Assembly (NCBI GenBank): GCA_027486495.1
Contig: JAIXOZ010000044.1
Span: 1-50,826 of the forward strand
DNA from: Comamonadaceae bacterium
GTDB lineage: Bacteria > Pseudomonadota > Gammaproteobacteria > Burkholderiales > Burkholderiaceae_C
DNA: 50,826 nucleotides
Reading direction: 5' to 3'
Shown here piece by piece: positions 50,798 to 50,826 of the stretch (positions within the stretch are counted from its first letter, which is position 1; every line of letters starts with the position of its first letter). The translations under genes and the position numbers were made by a program. The notes under the pieces are model-generated. The model saw nothing but the letters and a program-made list of their open reading frames with translations. It did not search any database and had not been told where the DNA came from.

Positions 50798-50826
50798 ATT
50801 TGAATGCCCCCTTGACCGCCTTGCAA
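50788..50826 (+). CDS. eda: Start of KDPG aldolase gene (eda), cut by the window end
   Basis: Only 13 codons ([13 protein letters not shown]) are present. The ATG at 50788 follows AAGGAG at seven bases and overlaps the edd stop by 10 bp. Eda, which splits KDPG into pyruvate and glyceraldehyde 3-phosphate, is the usual partner here. The name rests on this context, not on the short peptide. Confidence 0.6.

Overview
The window looks like chromosomal DNA of a GC-rich betaproteobacterium of the order Burkholderiales, most like Comamonadaceae. The supports are a Bug/TctC-type tricarboxylate-binding protein, the queG-tsaE-amiC neighbourhood, an Entner-Doudoroff edd-eda pair, and the overall protein style. 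This placement is inference from gene content, not from a marker tree.

Layout. Positions 1-2234 (minus strand) hold the N-terminal fragment of a sulfatase/phosphonate monoester hydrolase-type enzyme, xerD and a Bug-family binding protein. Positions 2384-7249 hold an AEC transporter, a lipoprotein peptidase of family C13, queG (minus), and the overlapping pair tsaE-amiC. Positions 7405-13782 are a divergent sugar locus resembling Frc (fructose ABC uptake). On the minus strand are an ABC ATPase, a FucU/RbsD mutarotase, a ROK regulator and a transaldolase-like enzyme. On the plus strand are a binding protein, a permease and a PfkB kinase. A palindromic operator candidate lies between the two arms. 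A likely Csx16-like remnant, a PIN/RHH toxin-antitoxin pair and an aminotransferase follow.

Positions 16197-45725 are a flagellar island: flgN-flgM and flgA (minus), a LysM-lysozyme-like protein, flgBCDEFGHIJKL, fliD, flaG, flagellin 1, a small helical/TPR-like gene, flagellin 2, a four-cysteine small protein, a sigma54 enhancer-binding regulator, and fliEFGHIJ. FlgJ has only the rod-binding domain, so the LysM-lysozyme protein beside flgB is the obvious candidate for cutting peptidoglycan during rod assembly. fliS and fliT are not seen next to fliD.

The promoters tell a coherent story. Three excellent sigma54 sites precede flgB, the small helical gene plus flagellin 2, and the enhancer-binding regulator. 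Four sigma28 sites with 15-bp spacers precede flgMN, fliD, flaG and flagellin 1. Inverted repeats built on CGGCAA cluster just upstream of the flgB sigma54 promoter, and related elements lie upstream of the flagellin 2 unit and of flaG. These are candidate enhancers for the regulator encoded at 38161. The system therefore looks like a sigma54-then-sigma28 cascade of the Vibrio/Pseudomonas style.

Positions 45883-50826 return to housekeeping genes: an unrecognised exported protein, pdxH, chaC, a small Ala/Pro-rich membrane protein with a strong terminator, and edd followed by the first codons of eda behind a HexR-like operator candidate.
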